Shown here piece after piece: positions 7,681 through 15,535 of a DNA stretch of 21,981 bases (position 1 is the stretch's first letter; every line of letters begins with the position of its first letter). The stretch spans positions 1-21,981 of the forward strand of contig CAIOHI010000352.1 in assembly GCA_903858075.1 (NCBI GenBank). The letters run 5' to 3'. The position numbers and the translations under genes are program-made. The DNA is from an uncultured Actinomycetes bacterium (lineage in GTDB: Bacteria > Actinomycetota > Acidimicrobiia > Acidimicrobiales > Ilumatobacteraceae). The notes under the pieces were generated by a model. It was not told the origin of the DNA, made no database searches, and saw nothing but the letters and a program-made list of their open reading frames with translations.

Positions 7681-8346
7681 ATGACCCGAATTGCAAGGGT
7701 GGATCAACTACTCTTGGAGCAGGCGGAGTGCCTCTTCTTTGGAGTACCTCCACGTATGTACGTCACCCGCCATTCTCACGTTGTAGACCACAACCTGCAA
7801 GATTCACTGTGGAACCTCTATGTGCGCGCCTATTTGCCTGAGGCCGAGCTCACAGCAACTCATGAGATGCTGGATCGTTTGGAATTCAACGATCAAATGA
7901 CCCTGCAGAGCAATCGCGCCTGGGTGGTGTGGGACGACGGTGTCCCTGTTGCTATGACGCTGATTGCTACCGATGTGCGGGCCACCCGCTGGCTCTCGGA
8001 ACTCTATTTCGCCAAGCATTACCCCGACCGTTTTCGCAATGGTCAGGTGCACTACGTGGTGTGGGCCGTCGTCGACCCCGATTATGTGGCGAAGGGTGCA
8101 GTCATTCATTTAGGTAAGCACGCCCTGGCTGTAGAGGCCAATGAAGGGGCTTTACTGGTGTTCGACACCCCCGAGAGCAACCAGCCTGAAGCCACCGGTG
8201 GCGCCGCAGAACTCATGGTTCGTTTGGCACGGATGGTCTCTGAGGCAGATCTCATACCCATCACCACCCAGCGTTACTACGCCATCGACTTCGTTCGCCC
8301 TCGTGAAACTGGCGTAAAAGCAGAATCGACCATGCTCACCTCCTAG
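7681..8346 (+). CDS. Protein of unknown function, possible acyltransferase-like (GNAT-like) fold
   Basis: I do not recognise this 221-residue protein. It has no signal peptide or membrane segment and only one Cys. The pattern of a helix (LWNLYVRAYLPEAEL), a strand-turn-strand pair (AWVVWDDGVPVAMTLIATD), then the long strand VHYVVWAVVDPDYV followed by a glycine-containing helix start (AKGAVIHLGKHAL) is loosely like a GNAT/N-acyltransferase core, but no clear acetyl-CoA loop is seen. This is a weak inference. ATG 7681 is preferred; a longer frame from TTG 7642 would overlap the start of the divergent GGDEF-EAL gene. No -10 box or Shine-Dalgarno stands out. The gene is 23 bases before phoH, which has its own promoter. 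Confidence 0.75.
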   Translation: MTRIARVDQLLLEQAECLFFGVPPRMYVTRHSHVVDHNLQDSLWNLYVRAYLPEAELTATHEMLDRLEFNDQMTLQSNRAWVVWDDGVPVAMTLIATDVRATRWLSELYFAKHYPDRFRNGQVHYVVWAVVDPDYVAKGAVIHLGKHALAVEANEGALLVFDTPESNQPEATGGAAELMVRLARMVSEADLIPITTQRYYAIDFVRPRETGVKAESTMLTS

Positions 8347-8355
8347 CTAATGCGC

Positions 8356-8361
8356 TACGTT
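8356..8361 (+). promoter_or_regulatory. -10 box for phoH operon (TACGTT)
   Basis: TACGTT fits TANNNT with an 8-base spacer to the ATG at 8370. There is no Shine-Dalgarno, so a leaderless or near-leaderless start of the phoH-ybeY-corC operon is likely. Confidence 0.5.
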
Positions 8362-8369
8362 TCTTATAG

Positions 8370-9320
8370 ATGGTTACTACCTCTTCCACTGTCGATGTGG
8401 TCATTCCTCATTCGCACATGATGGCCGATCTATTGGGAATGCGCGACGAGCATTTGCGCCGTATTGAAGACGCCTTCCCGTCAACAAAAATTTCAGTTCG
8501 TGGCAATGTGGTGTCTTTGGCCGGAGCTGATTCGGTAAAAGCAGGGCGCCTTTTTGAGGAACTCGTGATGCTGTTACAAAAAGGCGAAGCCTTCGACTCC
8601 TTGGTCATCGACAGATCAATCGACATGGTGCGTAATAATCAGAGCCCAAGTGACGTACTCACCGATGAAGTGATGCGTGCGGGTCGCGGTCGTGCAGTGA
8701 AGCCCAAAACTGCCGGTCAAAAGCGATATGTCGATGCAATACGTGAAAACGTCATCACTTTTGGTGTGGGGCCTGCCGGAACAGGAAAAAGTTGGCTAGC
8801 AGTCGCCATGGCTGTTCAGGCCTTGCAGGCAAAGCAAGTGCAAAGAATTATTCTGACGCGCCCTGCAGTGGAAGCGGGCGAGCGGCTCGGTTTCTTGCCC
8901 GGAGACCTCATGGCAAAAATTGACCCATATTTGCGACCGCTTTACGACGCGTTGTACGACATGGTTGACCATGAGGGTGCTCAGAAACTCATCGAGCGCC
9001 AAACTATTGAGGTGGCTCCGTTGGCATTTATGCGAGGACGAACACTCAACAACTCGTTTATCATCCTTGACGAAGCGCAAAACACGACACCTGAACAAAT
9101 GAAAATGTTCCTCACGAGAATTGGGTTCAACTCAAAAGTCGTGGTGACCGGAGACGTCACTCAAATTGATGTTCAAAATGGCAAGAGTGGTCTGGTTGGG
9201 TTGGAAAAGATTCTCACCGGAATTGAAGGCTTGGAATTCGTGCATTTGTCTAAATCAGATGTCGTACGCCATCGCATCGTTGCAGATATTGTGTCTGCAT
9301 ATGAAGAAAGACAGCGCTGA
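8370..9320 (+). CDS. phoH: PhoH-family ATPase (PhoH-like protein)
   Basis: This 316-residue PhoH-family P-loop ATPase/putative RNA helicase-like protein carries Walker A GPAGTGKS at 134-141 and Walker B IILDEAQN at 231-238. The conserved segments LTRPAVEAGERLGFLPGDL (162-180) and VVTGDVTQIDV (258-268) are diagnostic for the family. The N-terminal ~100 residues resemble the small RNA-binding-like domain seen in bacterial PhoH/YbeZ proteins. It is the first gene of a phoH-ybeY-corC run, seven bases before ybeY, the same order as the ybeZ-ybeY-ybeX operon of Escherichia coli. The context points to a cytosolic role in rRNA processing or RNA stress together with YbeY. The start is leaderless from ATG 8370. 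Confidence 0.95.
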   Translation: MVTTSSTVDVVIPHSHMMADLLGMRDEHLRRIEDAFPSTKISVRGNVVSLAGADSVKAGRLFEELVMLLQKGEAFDSLVIDRSIDMVRNNQSPSDVLTDEVMRAGRGRAVKPKTAGQKRYVDAIRENVITFGVGPAGTGKSWLAVAMAVQALQAKQVQRIILTRPAVEAGERLGFLPGDLMAKIDPYLRPLYDALYDMVDHEGAQKLIERQTIEVAPLAFMRGRTLNNSFIILDEAQNTTPEQMKMFLTRIGFNSKVVVTGDVTQIDVQNGKSGLVGLEKILTGIEGLEFVHLSKSDVVRHRIVADIVSAYEERQR

Positions 9321-9327
9321 CATCTGA

Positions 9328-9930
9328 ATGGTTGACTTTTTAGGAAGGTTTAAAAAACCAAAGCGTGTAGGCGGCGACGGTGAGCTCACCGTTTTCTGTG
9401 CGTCCGAACAGAGCGGAGTCGCCATTGACCTTGCTCGATGGCAGCTGCTTGCCACCGATGTCTTAAGAGCTGAAGGTGTGCGTGGCGCCGCCGAGATGAG
9501 TATTTTGTTCGTTGAGCCTCATGTGATGGCAGAAATGAACAGCGTTCACATGGGCAAGAGTGGCCCGACCGACGTCTTAGCTTTCCCCATCGACGCTTTT
9601 GTGCCCGAGTTTGCTAGCGGCCCAGGGTCTGTGTCTCGAGGCCCAGATCGGGCTTCGGAAAACATGGAAGATTCTCCGTTGCTTCTAGGTGACGTTGTTA
9701 TATGCCCAGAAGTTGCACTAGCGCAGGCCCCAACTCACGCGGGAACCTTCGATGACGAAATTGCTTTGTTGGTAACGCACGGCTCATTGCACGTTTTGGG
9801 CTATGACCACGCCGAAGACGATGAGCGAACACGGATGCAAAGCCGCGAGAAAGAGCTTTTGGAACAGTATTTTTGGAAGTCACCTGCCCCGCTCAATTTT
9901 CGTATTGATCACCCAGAGGATGCGCAATGA
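9328..9930 (+). CDS. ybeY: Endoribonuclease YbeY (16S rRNA 3'-end maturation)
   Basis: This 200-residue metal-dependent endoribonuclease is identified by the zinc-binding motif HGSLHVLGYDH at residues 151-161 (His151, His155, His161). Also visible are MNSVHMGKSGPTDVLAFP (70-87) and GDVVICPEVA (121-130). YbeY acts in 16S rRNA 3' maturation and ribosome quality control. At 200 residues it is longer than the usual 150-170, with about 18 extra residues at the N-terminus and a low-complexity Ser/Gly-rich insertion around 92-117 between the TDVLAFP and GDV motifs. Its ATG follows the phoH stop after 7 bases, and its own stop overlaps corC by four bases (ATGA). Confidence 0.95.
   Translation: MVDFLGRFKKPKRVGGDGELTVFCASEQSGVAIDLARWQLLATDVLRAEGVRGAAEMSILFVEPHVMAEMNSVHMGKSGPTDVLAFPIDAFVPEFASGPGSVSRGPDRASENMEDSPLLLGDVVICPEVALAQAPTHAGTFDDEIALLVTHGSLHVLGYDHAEDDERTRMQSREKELLEQYFWKSPAPLNFRIDHPEDAQ
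9915..9920 (+). promoter_or_regulatory. Shine-Dalgarno for corC (AGAGGA)
   Basis: AGAGGA lies 6 bases before ATG 9927, inside the end of ybeY. It is one of the clearest ribosome binding sites in the window and belongs to an operon-internal gene, in contrast to the first genes of operons, which appear leaderless. Confidence 0.5.
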
Positions 9931-11216
9931 TTGCTTCTGTCCCTACTAGCGCTGACTATTGGATGCTGGCTGCAATTCTCTTGTTGCTCATGCTCTTAAT
10001 TTTTTTCGGCGTCGCCGAAATGGCTCTCTCGAGAATCTCGAAACCAAAGGCAGCAGCGTTAGCCGATCAAGGAGTGAAATCGGCACGATCGCTCGCGAAA
10101 CTCGTCATTGACCCGGCTCGCTGGGTCAACCCATTGTTGCTGAGCGTCAACATTTGTCAAACCGTTCAAGCCACGCTGACAGGTGTTGTAGCTGGGCGTT
10201 TATTTGGAGCGGGTGGAGTTGTTGTAGGTGTTCTCTTGAACGTTGTGGTCTTTTATGTGTTTGCCGAGGCTGTGCCGAAAACATATGCAGTGTTGTATCC
10301 AGAAAGAGCAGCGCTCATCATTGCTCGACCCACCAGTTTCATTGTGTCGTTCTGGCCTTTGCAGTTTGTGTCGCGAGGCCTCATTTCGCTCACCAACGTC
10401 ATTGTGCGCGGCAAAGGATTGCAGTCGGGGCCATTCGTTAGTGAACAAGAGTTCCTTGGCATCGTTGAAGCCGCAGCGCAAGACGAAGTGATTGAGCATG
10501 AAGAGCGCGAACTGATTGAATCGGTTATTGAGTTCGGCGATACGGTTGTGCGCGAAGTCATGGTGCCGCGTCCAGACATGGTCACCGTCGATCACAACAT
10601 GACTATTACTGAAGCTCTCGACGTAGCTATTTCCGAGGGATACAGCCGACTGCCGGTTATTCAAGAAGGCGAAGAAGATATTGACGTGGTGGGCATTGCC
10701 TATACGAAGGACCTGATGCGTGCAGAACGTGAAGGTGCCGGCGCCTCAGTCATGACCGCTCTCATTCGTAAAGTTGTCATTGTTCCTGAAACCAAGCCGG
10801 TGAACCGTTTGATGCGAGAGATGCAGCGAGAAAAATATCACCTCGCTGTTGTGGCCGACGAACATGGTTCAATTGTCGGAATTATTTCGCTTGAAGACTG
10901 CCTAGAAGAATTGGTTGGTGAAATCATCGACGAATTCGATGATGATGAGGTTGGAGTTCTCCGACTTCCCAATGGCAACTATCGCGTGGATGGCAAAATG
11001 CCAATTGATGATGTCAACGAATTACTGGCGACACATCTTCCCAATACCGATTGGGACACATTGGCCGGTTTCGTATTCAACATGGTCGAACATGTGCCTG
11101 AGCCAGGTGAGAGTGTTGAAGCTGAGGGTTGGAAATTCACTGTGGAAGAGCTGGTGGGCCGCAGAATTCGTACCATTCAGATTTCCGCCCACGTGCAAGA
11201 TATTTCAGAATCCTGA
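9927..11216 (+). CDS. Hemolysin-family/CNNM-type transporter-associated protein (CorC/HlyC-like)
   Basis: This 429-residue membrane protein has an N-terminal DUF21/CNNM transmembrane domain (hydrophobic segments about 12-33, 70-92, 95-118 and 128-150). A tandem CBS pair follows (about 208-333; VMVPRPDMVTV at 211-221 and GIISLEDCLEELVGEI at 318-333). At the C-terminus is a CorC_HlyC transporter-associated domain (about 345-420; YRVDGKMPIDDVNELL, DTLAGFV). The family is linked to magnesium/cobalt homeostasis, and CBS pairs commonly bind adenine nucleotides. The hemolysin name is historical. It overlaps ybeY by ATGA and completes the phoH-ybeY-corC operon, as in many actinobacteria. It is not a duplicate pair as found in some relatives; only one copy is seen here. 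Confidence 0.93.
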   Translation: MIASVPTSADYWMLAAILLLLMLLIFFGVAEMALSRISKPKAAALADQGVKSARSLAKLVIDPARWVNPLLLSVNICQTVQATLTGVVAGRLFGAGGVVVGVLLNVVVFYVFAEAVPKTYAVLYPERAALIIARPTSFIVSFWPLQFVSRGLISLTNVIVRGKGLQSGPFVSEQEFLGIVEAAAQDEVIEHEERELIESVIEFGDTVVREVMVPRPDMVTVDHNMTITEALDVAISEGYSRLPVIQEGEEDIDVVGIAYTKDLMRAEREGAGASVMTALIRKVVIVPETKPVNRLMREMQREKYHLAVVADEHGSIVGIISLEDCLEELVGEIIDEFDDDEVGVLRLPNGNYRVDGKMPIDDVNELLATHLPNTDWDTLAGFVFNMVEHVPEPGESVEAEGWKFTVEELVGRRIRTIQISAHVQDISES

Positions 11217-11227
11217 TGCGAAATTGG

Positions 11228-11254
11228 TACTTCAAGCAGGAGTAGTTTGAAGTA
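11228..11254. repeat. Perfect 8-bp inverted repeat before SDR gene (candidate operator)
   Basis: The arms TACTTCAA (11228-11235) and TTGAAGTA (11247-11254) are perfect reverse complements separated by 11 bases. The right arm overlaps the end of the -10 box and ends at the base before the start codon. A repressor site is more likely than a terminator, since the stem is AT-rich and no T-run follows. Confidence 0.6.
11243..11248 (+). promoter_or_regulatory. -10 box for leaderless SDR gene (TAGTTT)
   Basis: TAGTTT fits TANNNT, six bases before ATG 11255. It lies between and partly within the arms of the inverted repeat at 11228-11254. Confidence 0.6.
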
Positions 11255-11998
11255 ATGGAGATTTCATTCGAAGGCAAGGTGGCTCTGGTTACTGGAGCAT
11301 CTAAAGGTATCGGCAAGGCAATTGCAAAGACTCTCGCAGAAAGCGGAGCAAAAGTGATGTTGTCGTCCCGCAAGGAAGATGCACTGCGTGAAGCCGCAAA
11401 AGAGATTGATGGCATTACCGAAGTGTTCGCCGCCAATGCTGGCGATATTCCATCTGGACGGGAATGCATTGCTGCCACTATCGAAAAATTCGGTGGCATC
11501 GATATTCTCATCAACAACGCAGCCACCAACCCTTACTACGGAGACTCGCTCGGGGTTGATGAAGCGCGGTTCGATAAAACCTTTCAGGTCAATTTAAAAG
11601 GCCCATTGTTTTGGACACAGATGGCCTATGAAATGGCTCTCAAAGAAAAGCCCGGAGTCATTTTGAATATTGCCTCTGTTGGCGGAATGCGCACAGAGTC
11701 GGGTCTCAGTATTTACAACCTCACGAAAGCAGCACTCATTCATTTCACTCGTCAACTAGCGAGCGAGATTGGTCCGAATCGTGTGGTGGGTATTGCTCCC
11801 GGATTAGTGAAGACAGACTTCGCAGCAGTGCTGGTCGATAATTTTGGAGATGCACTTGCAAAGCGAACACCATTAGGTCGTCTTGGCGAGCCTCAAGACA
11901 TTGCCAATCTTGCAGCTTTTTTGGTGTCAGATGCGGCGAGTTGGATTACTGGTGAAACTTATGTCATCGACGGTGGAGCTGGAGTTGCCCACTCATAG
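11255..11998 (+). CDS. SDR family oxidoreductase (FabG/DHRS4-like)
   Basis: This 247-residue classical short-chain dehydrogenase has the full active site: TGASKGIG cofactor loop at 13-20, NNAA at 87-90, Ser141, and YNLTK with Tyr154 and Lys158, plus the C-terminal DGG motif (239-241). An Arg at 39 after the second strand (SSRK) suggests NADP(H) preference. The closest known types are carbonyl/3-oxoacyl reductases; the substrate is not determined. The start is leaderless at ATG 11255. The gene is separated from corC by 38 bases that hold an inverted repeat and a -10 box, so it is probably regulated on its own. It ends 10 bases from the opposing menE gene. Confidence 0.9.
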   Translation: MEISFEGKVALVTGASKGIGKAIAKTLAESGAKVMLSSRKEDALREAAKEIDGITEVFAANAGDIPSGRECIAATIEKFGGIDILINNAATNPYYGDSLGVDEARFDKTFQVNLKGPLFWTQMAYEMALKEKPGVILNIASVGGMRTESGLSIYNLTKAALIHFTRQLASEIGPNRVVGIAPGLVKTDFAAVLVDNFGDALAKRTPLGRLGEPQDIANLAAFLVSDAASWITGETYVIDGGAGVAHS

Positions 11999-12008
11999 AG
12001 CACTTTTT

Positions 12009-13142
12009 CTATGGGGCGAGTATTTCTCTTAATGCTTGTCGCTGAGGTTTGCCAAGTGCGCTTCGTGGAATGCTGTTGATTACTACAACCTGGCGTGGGG
12101 CCATGAATCGAGGAAGTGATTCAGCCACGAACTCTCTCCACTCCGTCAAAGAATGTGTAGCCGAGGTAGTTGTAGGCACGATGAATGCGACAATTCTTTG
12201 CCCCCATTCTTGGTCATCTACGCCCACCACGCATACGTCACTCACGTCAGGGTGATTTACAAGGGCGGCTTCCACTACTTCTGGCAAGATATTTTCGCCA
12301 CCAGAAATGATGAGTTCGCTTCGGCGTCCAACCACTGACAGTTGATTGTCTGGGCTCATACTTCCAAGATCTCCAGTGTGCAGCCAACCTTCGCTGTCAA
12401 CGGGGTGACCCAGTTGGGGCTGGTAGTAGCGGTTCATGAGCACGGGTCCGCGAACCAAAATTTCTTGATCTGCAGAAATGGAAATTTCGACACCAGTAAG
12501 TGCAGTTCGGTTGTACACAACGCCACCCATGGTTTCGGTAAGGCCGTACGTAGTGGTGACATTCGGTGGCAACGTAGGTGGAGGCTTTGCTCCACCGAGG
12601 AGGATGCTCTCAAAAAGTTCAGCGTTGATGCGCCCCAGCGCAGTTGCAACAAGCGATGTATGCGTCACTCCGCTCCGGGCGAGACTTTCTACTTCTGCGG
12701 CATCGAATTGTGAGACGGCTGTGAGTTTGCAGCCCCAATGAAGAGCTCGTGAAATGACTCCGAACCCACCAACGTGAGATGGAGGTAAACATGCAAGCCA
12801 GTGCATTGCTGAAGTGTCTCCAAAATAGTGCGCAACGGTATTGGCATTGGCACGAAGAGAATCGTGCGTGTGTACTACGCCTTTCGGCGTACCACTACTT
12901 CCAGAGGTGGTGAAAATTACAGCATCATTATCGTCAACGTGTGACTCGTGGTGCGCAATGATGCTTCGACCATTTGCCGTCACGAGTTCTTGAACTCCGA
13001 AATCTTCAACAAGCTGGGCCTTTTGGGCGTGCGGCAAGCGCTGATCAATAGGGAATGCACAGTCGCCTGCGAGCCATATATTTTGAAGTGCAGATACAAA
13101 CTCGCTAGACAGAGCCATGTCGATGCCCACGAGTTTGTTCAT
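12009..13142 (-). CDS. menE: o-Succinylbenzoate--CoA ligase (MenE)
   Basis: This 377-residue AMP-forming acyl-CoA ligase has the adenylation motifs TTSGSSGTPKGV (78-89), TYGLTE (198-203), HTGDLG (255-260), GRRSELIISGGENI (272-285) and PRSALGKPQR (359-368, with the A10 Lys365). The short length, typical of actinobacterial MenE, and the surrounding men genes support o-succinylbenzoate as substrate, giving OSB-CoA for MenB. The start is placed at ATG 13142 and not at the TTG two codons upstream, because a -10 box TAACCT lies exactly 6 bases before this ATG. The gene is divergent from menA (40 bases between starts). Confidence 0.9.
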   Translation of the reverse strand: MNKLVGIDMALSSEFVSALQNIWLAGDCAFPIDQRLPHAQKAQLVEDFGVQELVTANGRSIIAHHESHVDDNDAVIFTTSGSSGTPKGVVHTHDSLRANANTVAHYFGDTSAMHWLACLPPSHVGGFGVISRALHWGCKLTAVSQFDAAEVESLARSGVTHTSLVATALGRINAELFESILLGGAKPPPTLPPNVTTTYGLTETMGGVVYNRTALTGVEISISADQEILVRGPVLMNRYYQPQLGHPVDSEGWLHTGDLGSMSPDNQLSVVGRRSELIISGGENILPEVVEAALVNHPDVSDVCVVGVDDQEWGQRIVAFIVPTTTSATHSLTEWREFVAESLPRFMAPRQVVVINSIPRSALGKPQRQALREILAP

Positions 13143-13148
13143 ATGCAA

Positions 13149-13154
13149 AGGTTA
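13149..13154 (-). promoter_or_regulatory. -10 box for leaderless menE (TAACCT)
   Basis: On the minus strand TAACCT fits TANNNT and lies 6 bases before ATG 13142. It decides the start of menE against the upstream TTG at 13148, which would leave no space. Confidence 0.6.
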
Positions 13155-13182
13155 GACCGCTATTTCGTGAGACACTAATGAG

Positions 13183-14088
13183 GTGACAGATTCGCAATCA
13201 CCTGCCAACGAAATCTCCGCCGTGAAACTTTGGGTAATGGGGGCCCGGCCGAGAACCCTTCCTGCAGCTGTTGTGCCGGTCTTGGTGGGGGCGGCATTAT
13301 CGGTGGGAACAGCGCACCCGGTGTGGTGGCGCATCGCTCTGGCGCTTGTTGTCAGCCTCTCTTTGCAAGTGGGAGTGAATTACGCCAATGACTACAGCGA
13401 TGGGGTGAAGGGAACCGATGCCGTTCGTGTAGGCCCTTTGCGTCTGGTGGGCTCTGGCCTAGTGGCCCCAAAGTCAGTGAAGAAAGCAGCCTTCTTGTCG
13501 TTTGGATGCGCAGCGGTATGTGGTCTTGTGCTTTCCCTAGCAACATCGCCCTGGCTCCTGCTGGTTGGAGTATGTGCAATTGCGGCCGGCTGGACATACA
13601 CAGGAGGCCCTCGACCCTATGGGTACATGGGTTTAGGGGAAATATTCGTTTTCGTCTTTTTCGGCGTTGTTGCAACTTTAGGTAGTGCGTATGTGGTCGC
13701 CGAAGAACTCACCAGTGCAATGTGGATCTCGTGCGTTCCAGTGGGCTGTTTTGCCTGTGCACTACTTGTTGTCAACAACTTACGTGACATTCCAACCGAC
13801 AGCACAGTGGGTAAGAACACTTTGGCAGTGCGACTAGGCGACGCGCGAACACGACAGTTTTTTGTATTTCTGTATGTACTGTCGGCAGCGTTTGTTGTGG
13901 CGGTAGCTATTCAAAAGCCTGCAGCCATTTTGGGTCTTCTCGGTATTGCAAGTGCACGTGGTGCAGTGCGTGCTGTACGCGGCGGAGCGAGCGGTCGCGA
14001 CCTCATTGAGGTTCTCGGTGCAACAGGTCGAGCTCAACTCATTTTTGGTGTGCTTTTCTCACTCGGTCTGCTCATCGCTAGTCGCTAG
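13183..14088 (+). CDS. menA: 1,4-Dihydroxy-2-naphthoate polyprenyltransferase (MenA)
   Basis: This 301-residue UbiA-superfamily integral membrane prenyltransferase has the first Asp-rich motif NYANDYSDGVKGTD (66-79) and the second NNLRDIPTDSTVGKNTL (198-214), the prenyl diphosphate and Mg2+ binding sites, within about 8-9 hydrophobic segments. ARPRTLPAAVVPVLVG (21-36) at the N-terminus is typical of MenA. It attaches a polyprenyl tail to DHNA to give demethylmenaquinone in the cytoplasmic membrane. The start is GTG 13183; the nearest upstream -10-like hexamer is GACACT (13171-13176), lacking the first T, so the promoter is only tentative. Its stop codon interlocks with that of the menH-like gene (CTAG). 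Confidence 0.95.
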   Translation: MTDSQSPANEISAVKLWVMGARPRTLPAAVVPVLVGAALSVGTAHPVWWRIALALVVSLSLQVGVNYANDYSDGVKGTDAVRVGPLRLVGSGLVAPKSVKKAAFLSFGCAAVCGLVLSLATSPWLLLVGVCAIAAGWTYTGGPRPYGYMGLGEIFVFVFFGVVATLGSAYVVAEELTSAMWISCVPVGCFACALLVVNNLRDIPTDSTVGKNTLAVRLGDARTRQFFVFLYVLSAAFVVAVAIQKPAAILGLLGIASARGAVRAVRGGASGRDLIEVLGATGRAQLIFGVLFSLGLLIASR

Positions 14089-14855
14089 TGCGACAGAATA
14101 AATTGCGATGTAACTGAGCAGAATTCCGTTGGTTTTTGAAATGGAACCGAATGGCCACAATGTGGAATGGGTGCAAGCTGTGCTGCTTGTCCAATGATTG
14201 CTTTCATTTCGACAGCAATTTGAGAGAATTTGACATCGTCTTCACCCGTGACGAGCAACACGGGCATGGTGAGCTCGGAGAGCTTGGTCCATAAATCTTC
14301 TTGTGAACCAGTTCCCATTGTTCGCAAACTCATAGCGAGTCCGCCAGATTTGTTTTTGAGCCGTATTGACATATCAATTTCGTCTGGAACATAGCCATTG
14401 AAAATCGGTTGGCGAGTCCACCCGTTGAGAAAGTCAGTTAGGGGAGTTTGTTCAATAGTTTGAGCAATGTTCTCATCGGCAACGCGGCGTGTTTCACGTT
14501 CTTGTTCGCTGCGTAAGCCAGGAGTAACACCACACAAGACCAAGCGTTTCACGGAGTTTGGTGCCTGCAGTGCGCAATGTAGAGCGACGCGAGCACCAAG
14601 TGAATAGCCAACGTACGTTGCTTCTCCACAGAGTTCAACGATCTGTTGTGCGGCTTGCGAGAGATTGCCCTCCTCTGAACCGCTTTCGCCATGACCAGGA
14701 AGATCAACTGAAATTACCTGCGGTGACAACACGTTTAACTCTTGTAGAAGTTTCGGAACAATGAGATGCCAAATCTCTTTTGCTTGGGTGAAACCGTGAA
14801 TGAGAACAATTTTCTCATGTGAGGTATTTGGACCGTTGGAAGAGAAACCCAGCAT
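14085..14855 (-). CDS. menH: Alpha/beta hydrolase, probable SHCHC synthase (MenH-like)
   Basis: This 256-residue alpha/beta hydrolase has the oxyanion-strand motif VLIHGF (17-22), DLPGHGES (51-58), the nucleophile elbow GYSLG (83-87, Ser85), the acid Asp206 or Asp207 (GEDD), and His235 (CGHSVPF). Positions and spacing match MenH, which removes pyruvate from SEPHCHC to give SHCHC, the step after MenD. The neighbours support that role, but hydrolases of this fold are hard to assign, so a related esterase remains possible. The longer frame reaching 15095 reads through the dsbA-like gene; ATG 14855 gives the right length. The gene follows the dsbA-like stop by 14 bases with no promoter of its own and is likely co-transcribed with it. 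Confidence 0.78.
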   Translation of the reverse strand: MLGFSSNGPNTSHEKIVLIHGFTQAKEIWHLIVPKLLQELNVLSPQVISVDLPGHGESGSEEGNLSQAAQQIVELCGEATYVGYSLGARVALHCALQAPNSVKRLVLCGVTPGLRSEQERETRRVADENIAQTIEQTPLTDFLNGWTRQPIFNGYVPDEIDMSIRLKNKSGGLAMSLRTMGTGSQEDLWTKLSELTMPVLLVTGEDDVKFSQIAVEMKAIIGQAAQLAPIPHCGHSVPFQKPTEFCSVTSQFILSH

Positions 14856-14869
14856 GTTGAGAGTTGAAC

Positions 14870-15529
14870 TCAAGAGGAAAGAGTTCGTGTTGCGAGTCGC
14901 CGCAATACATTCTCGAAGACCGCGACGTCTTGCGCTCCAGGTACTGTCCATTTGCCGTCGAAAACAAATGTTGGAACTGCAGTGATGCCAAGTTCCCCGG
15001 CGAGTGAGAAATCGCCTTGTACCTCTTCTAGGCCTTCGTCTGACGAGAGATATTCGTGTGCGGTCTCTGGTGCAATTCCCGCACGTTGTGCGCACGTTAC
15101 GAGGACTTCGGAACTGCCAATATCTTTTCCGTCGGTGAAGTAGGCCTCAAGGAGTGCTTGTTTGAGCTCAACTTGGGTCTGAGGGCCATGATGCAATAAC
15201 GCTAAATGGAGTAAGCGGTGAGCTTGCAAGGTGTTTGCGCGAAGAGCATTTTCCATATGAAATTCAATGCCGCTGTCGTGTGCGGCTGCAGTGACGTGAT
15301 GAATGATTTGATGTGCTTTTTCCACACCGCCAAATTTCTTTGCGTATCCGTCAACTACTGGGCTCGGCGCATTTCTCGGTGCAGATGGGTCGAGCTGGAA
15401 CGGGCGAAAGGTGATGTTGATATCGAGTTCGACACCCTCTGCTGCAAGGTTCGCCAGGGCTGTTTCAAACCGCCTTTTGCCGATGTAGCACCACGGGCAA
15501 ACGACATCAGACCAAATTTCTACGTTCAT
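14870..15529 (-). CDS. DsbA-family oxidoreductase, FrnE/2-hydroxychromene-2-carboxylate isomerase-like
   Basis: This 219-residue thioredoxin-fold protein of the DsbA superfamily has the active site CPWC at residues 11-14 and the cis-proline loop near TAVPTFVFDG. There is no signal peptide, since the protein begins MNVEIWSDVVCPWC, so it is cytosolic. This is the FrnE group, whose members act as cytosolic disulfide oxidoreductases or in polyketide and stress pathways. It is the first gene of a two-gene unit with the menH-like hydrolase. The start ATG 15529 has a -10 box 6 bases upstream. A role in the men pathway is not established; linkage by operon is the only hint. It is divergent from menD. 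Confidence 0.9.
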   Translation of the reverse strand: MNVEIWSDVVCPWCYIGKRRFETALANLAAEGVELDINITFRPFQLDPSAPRNAPSPVVDGYAKKFGGVEKAHQIIHHVTAAAHDSGIEFHMENALRANTLQAHRLLHLALLHHGPQTQVELKQALLEAYFTDGKDIGSSEVLVTCAQRAGIAPETAHEYLSSDEGLEEVQGDFSLAGELGITAVPTFVFDGKWTVPGAQDVAVFENVLRRLATRTLSS

Positions 15530-15535
15530 AAGGTC

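Noticed and set aside
13143..13148. TTG start of menE two codons upstream of ATG 13142
   Set aside because: The -10 box TAACCT ends right before this TTG; the 6-base spacing to ATG 13142 matches the other leaderless genes.
14856..15095. 80-codon N-terminal extension of the menH-like frame
   Set aside because: It is Arg-rich, has no counterpart in alpha/beta hydrolases and overlaps the dsbA-like coding region. ATG 14855 gives the normal MenH length.
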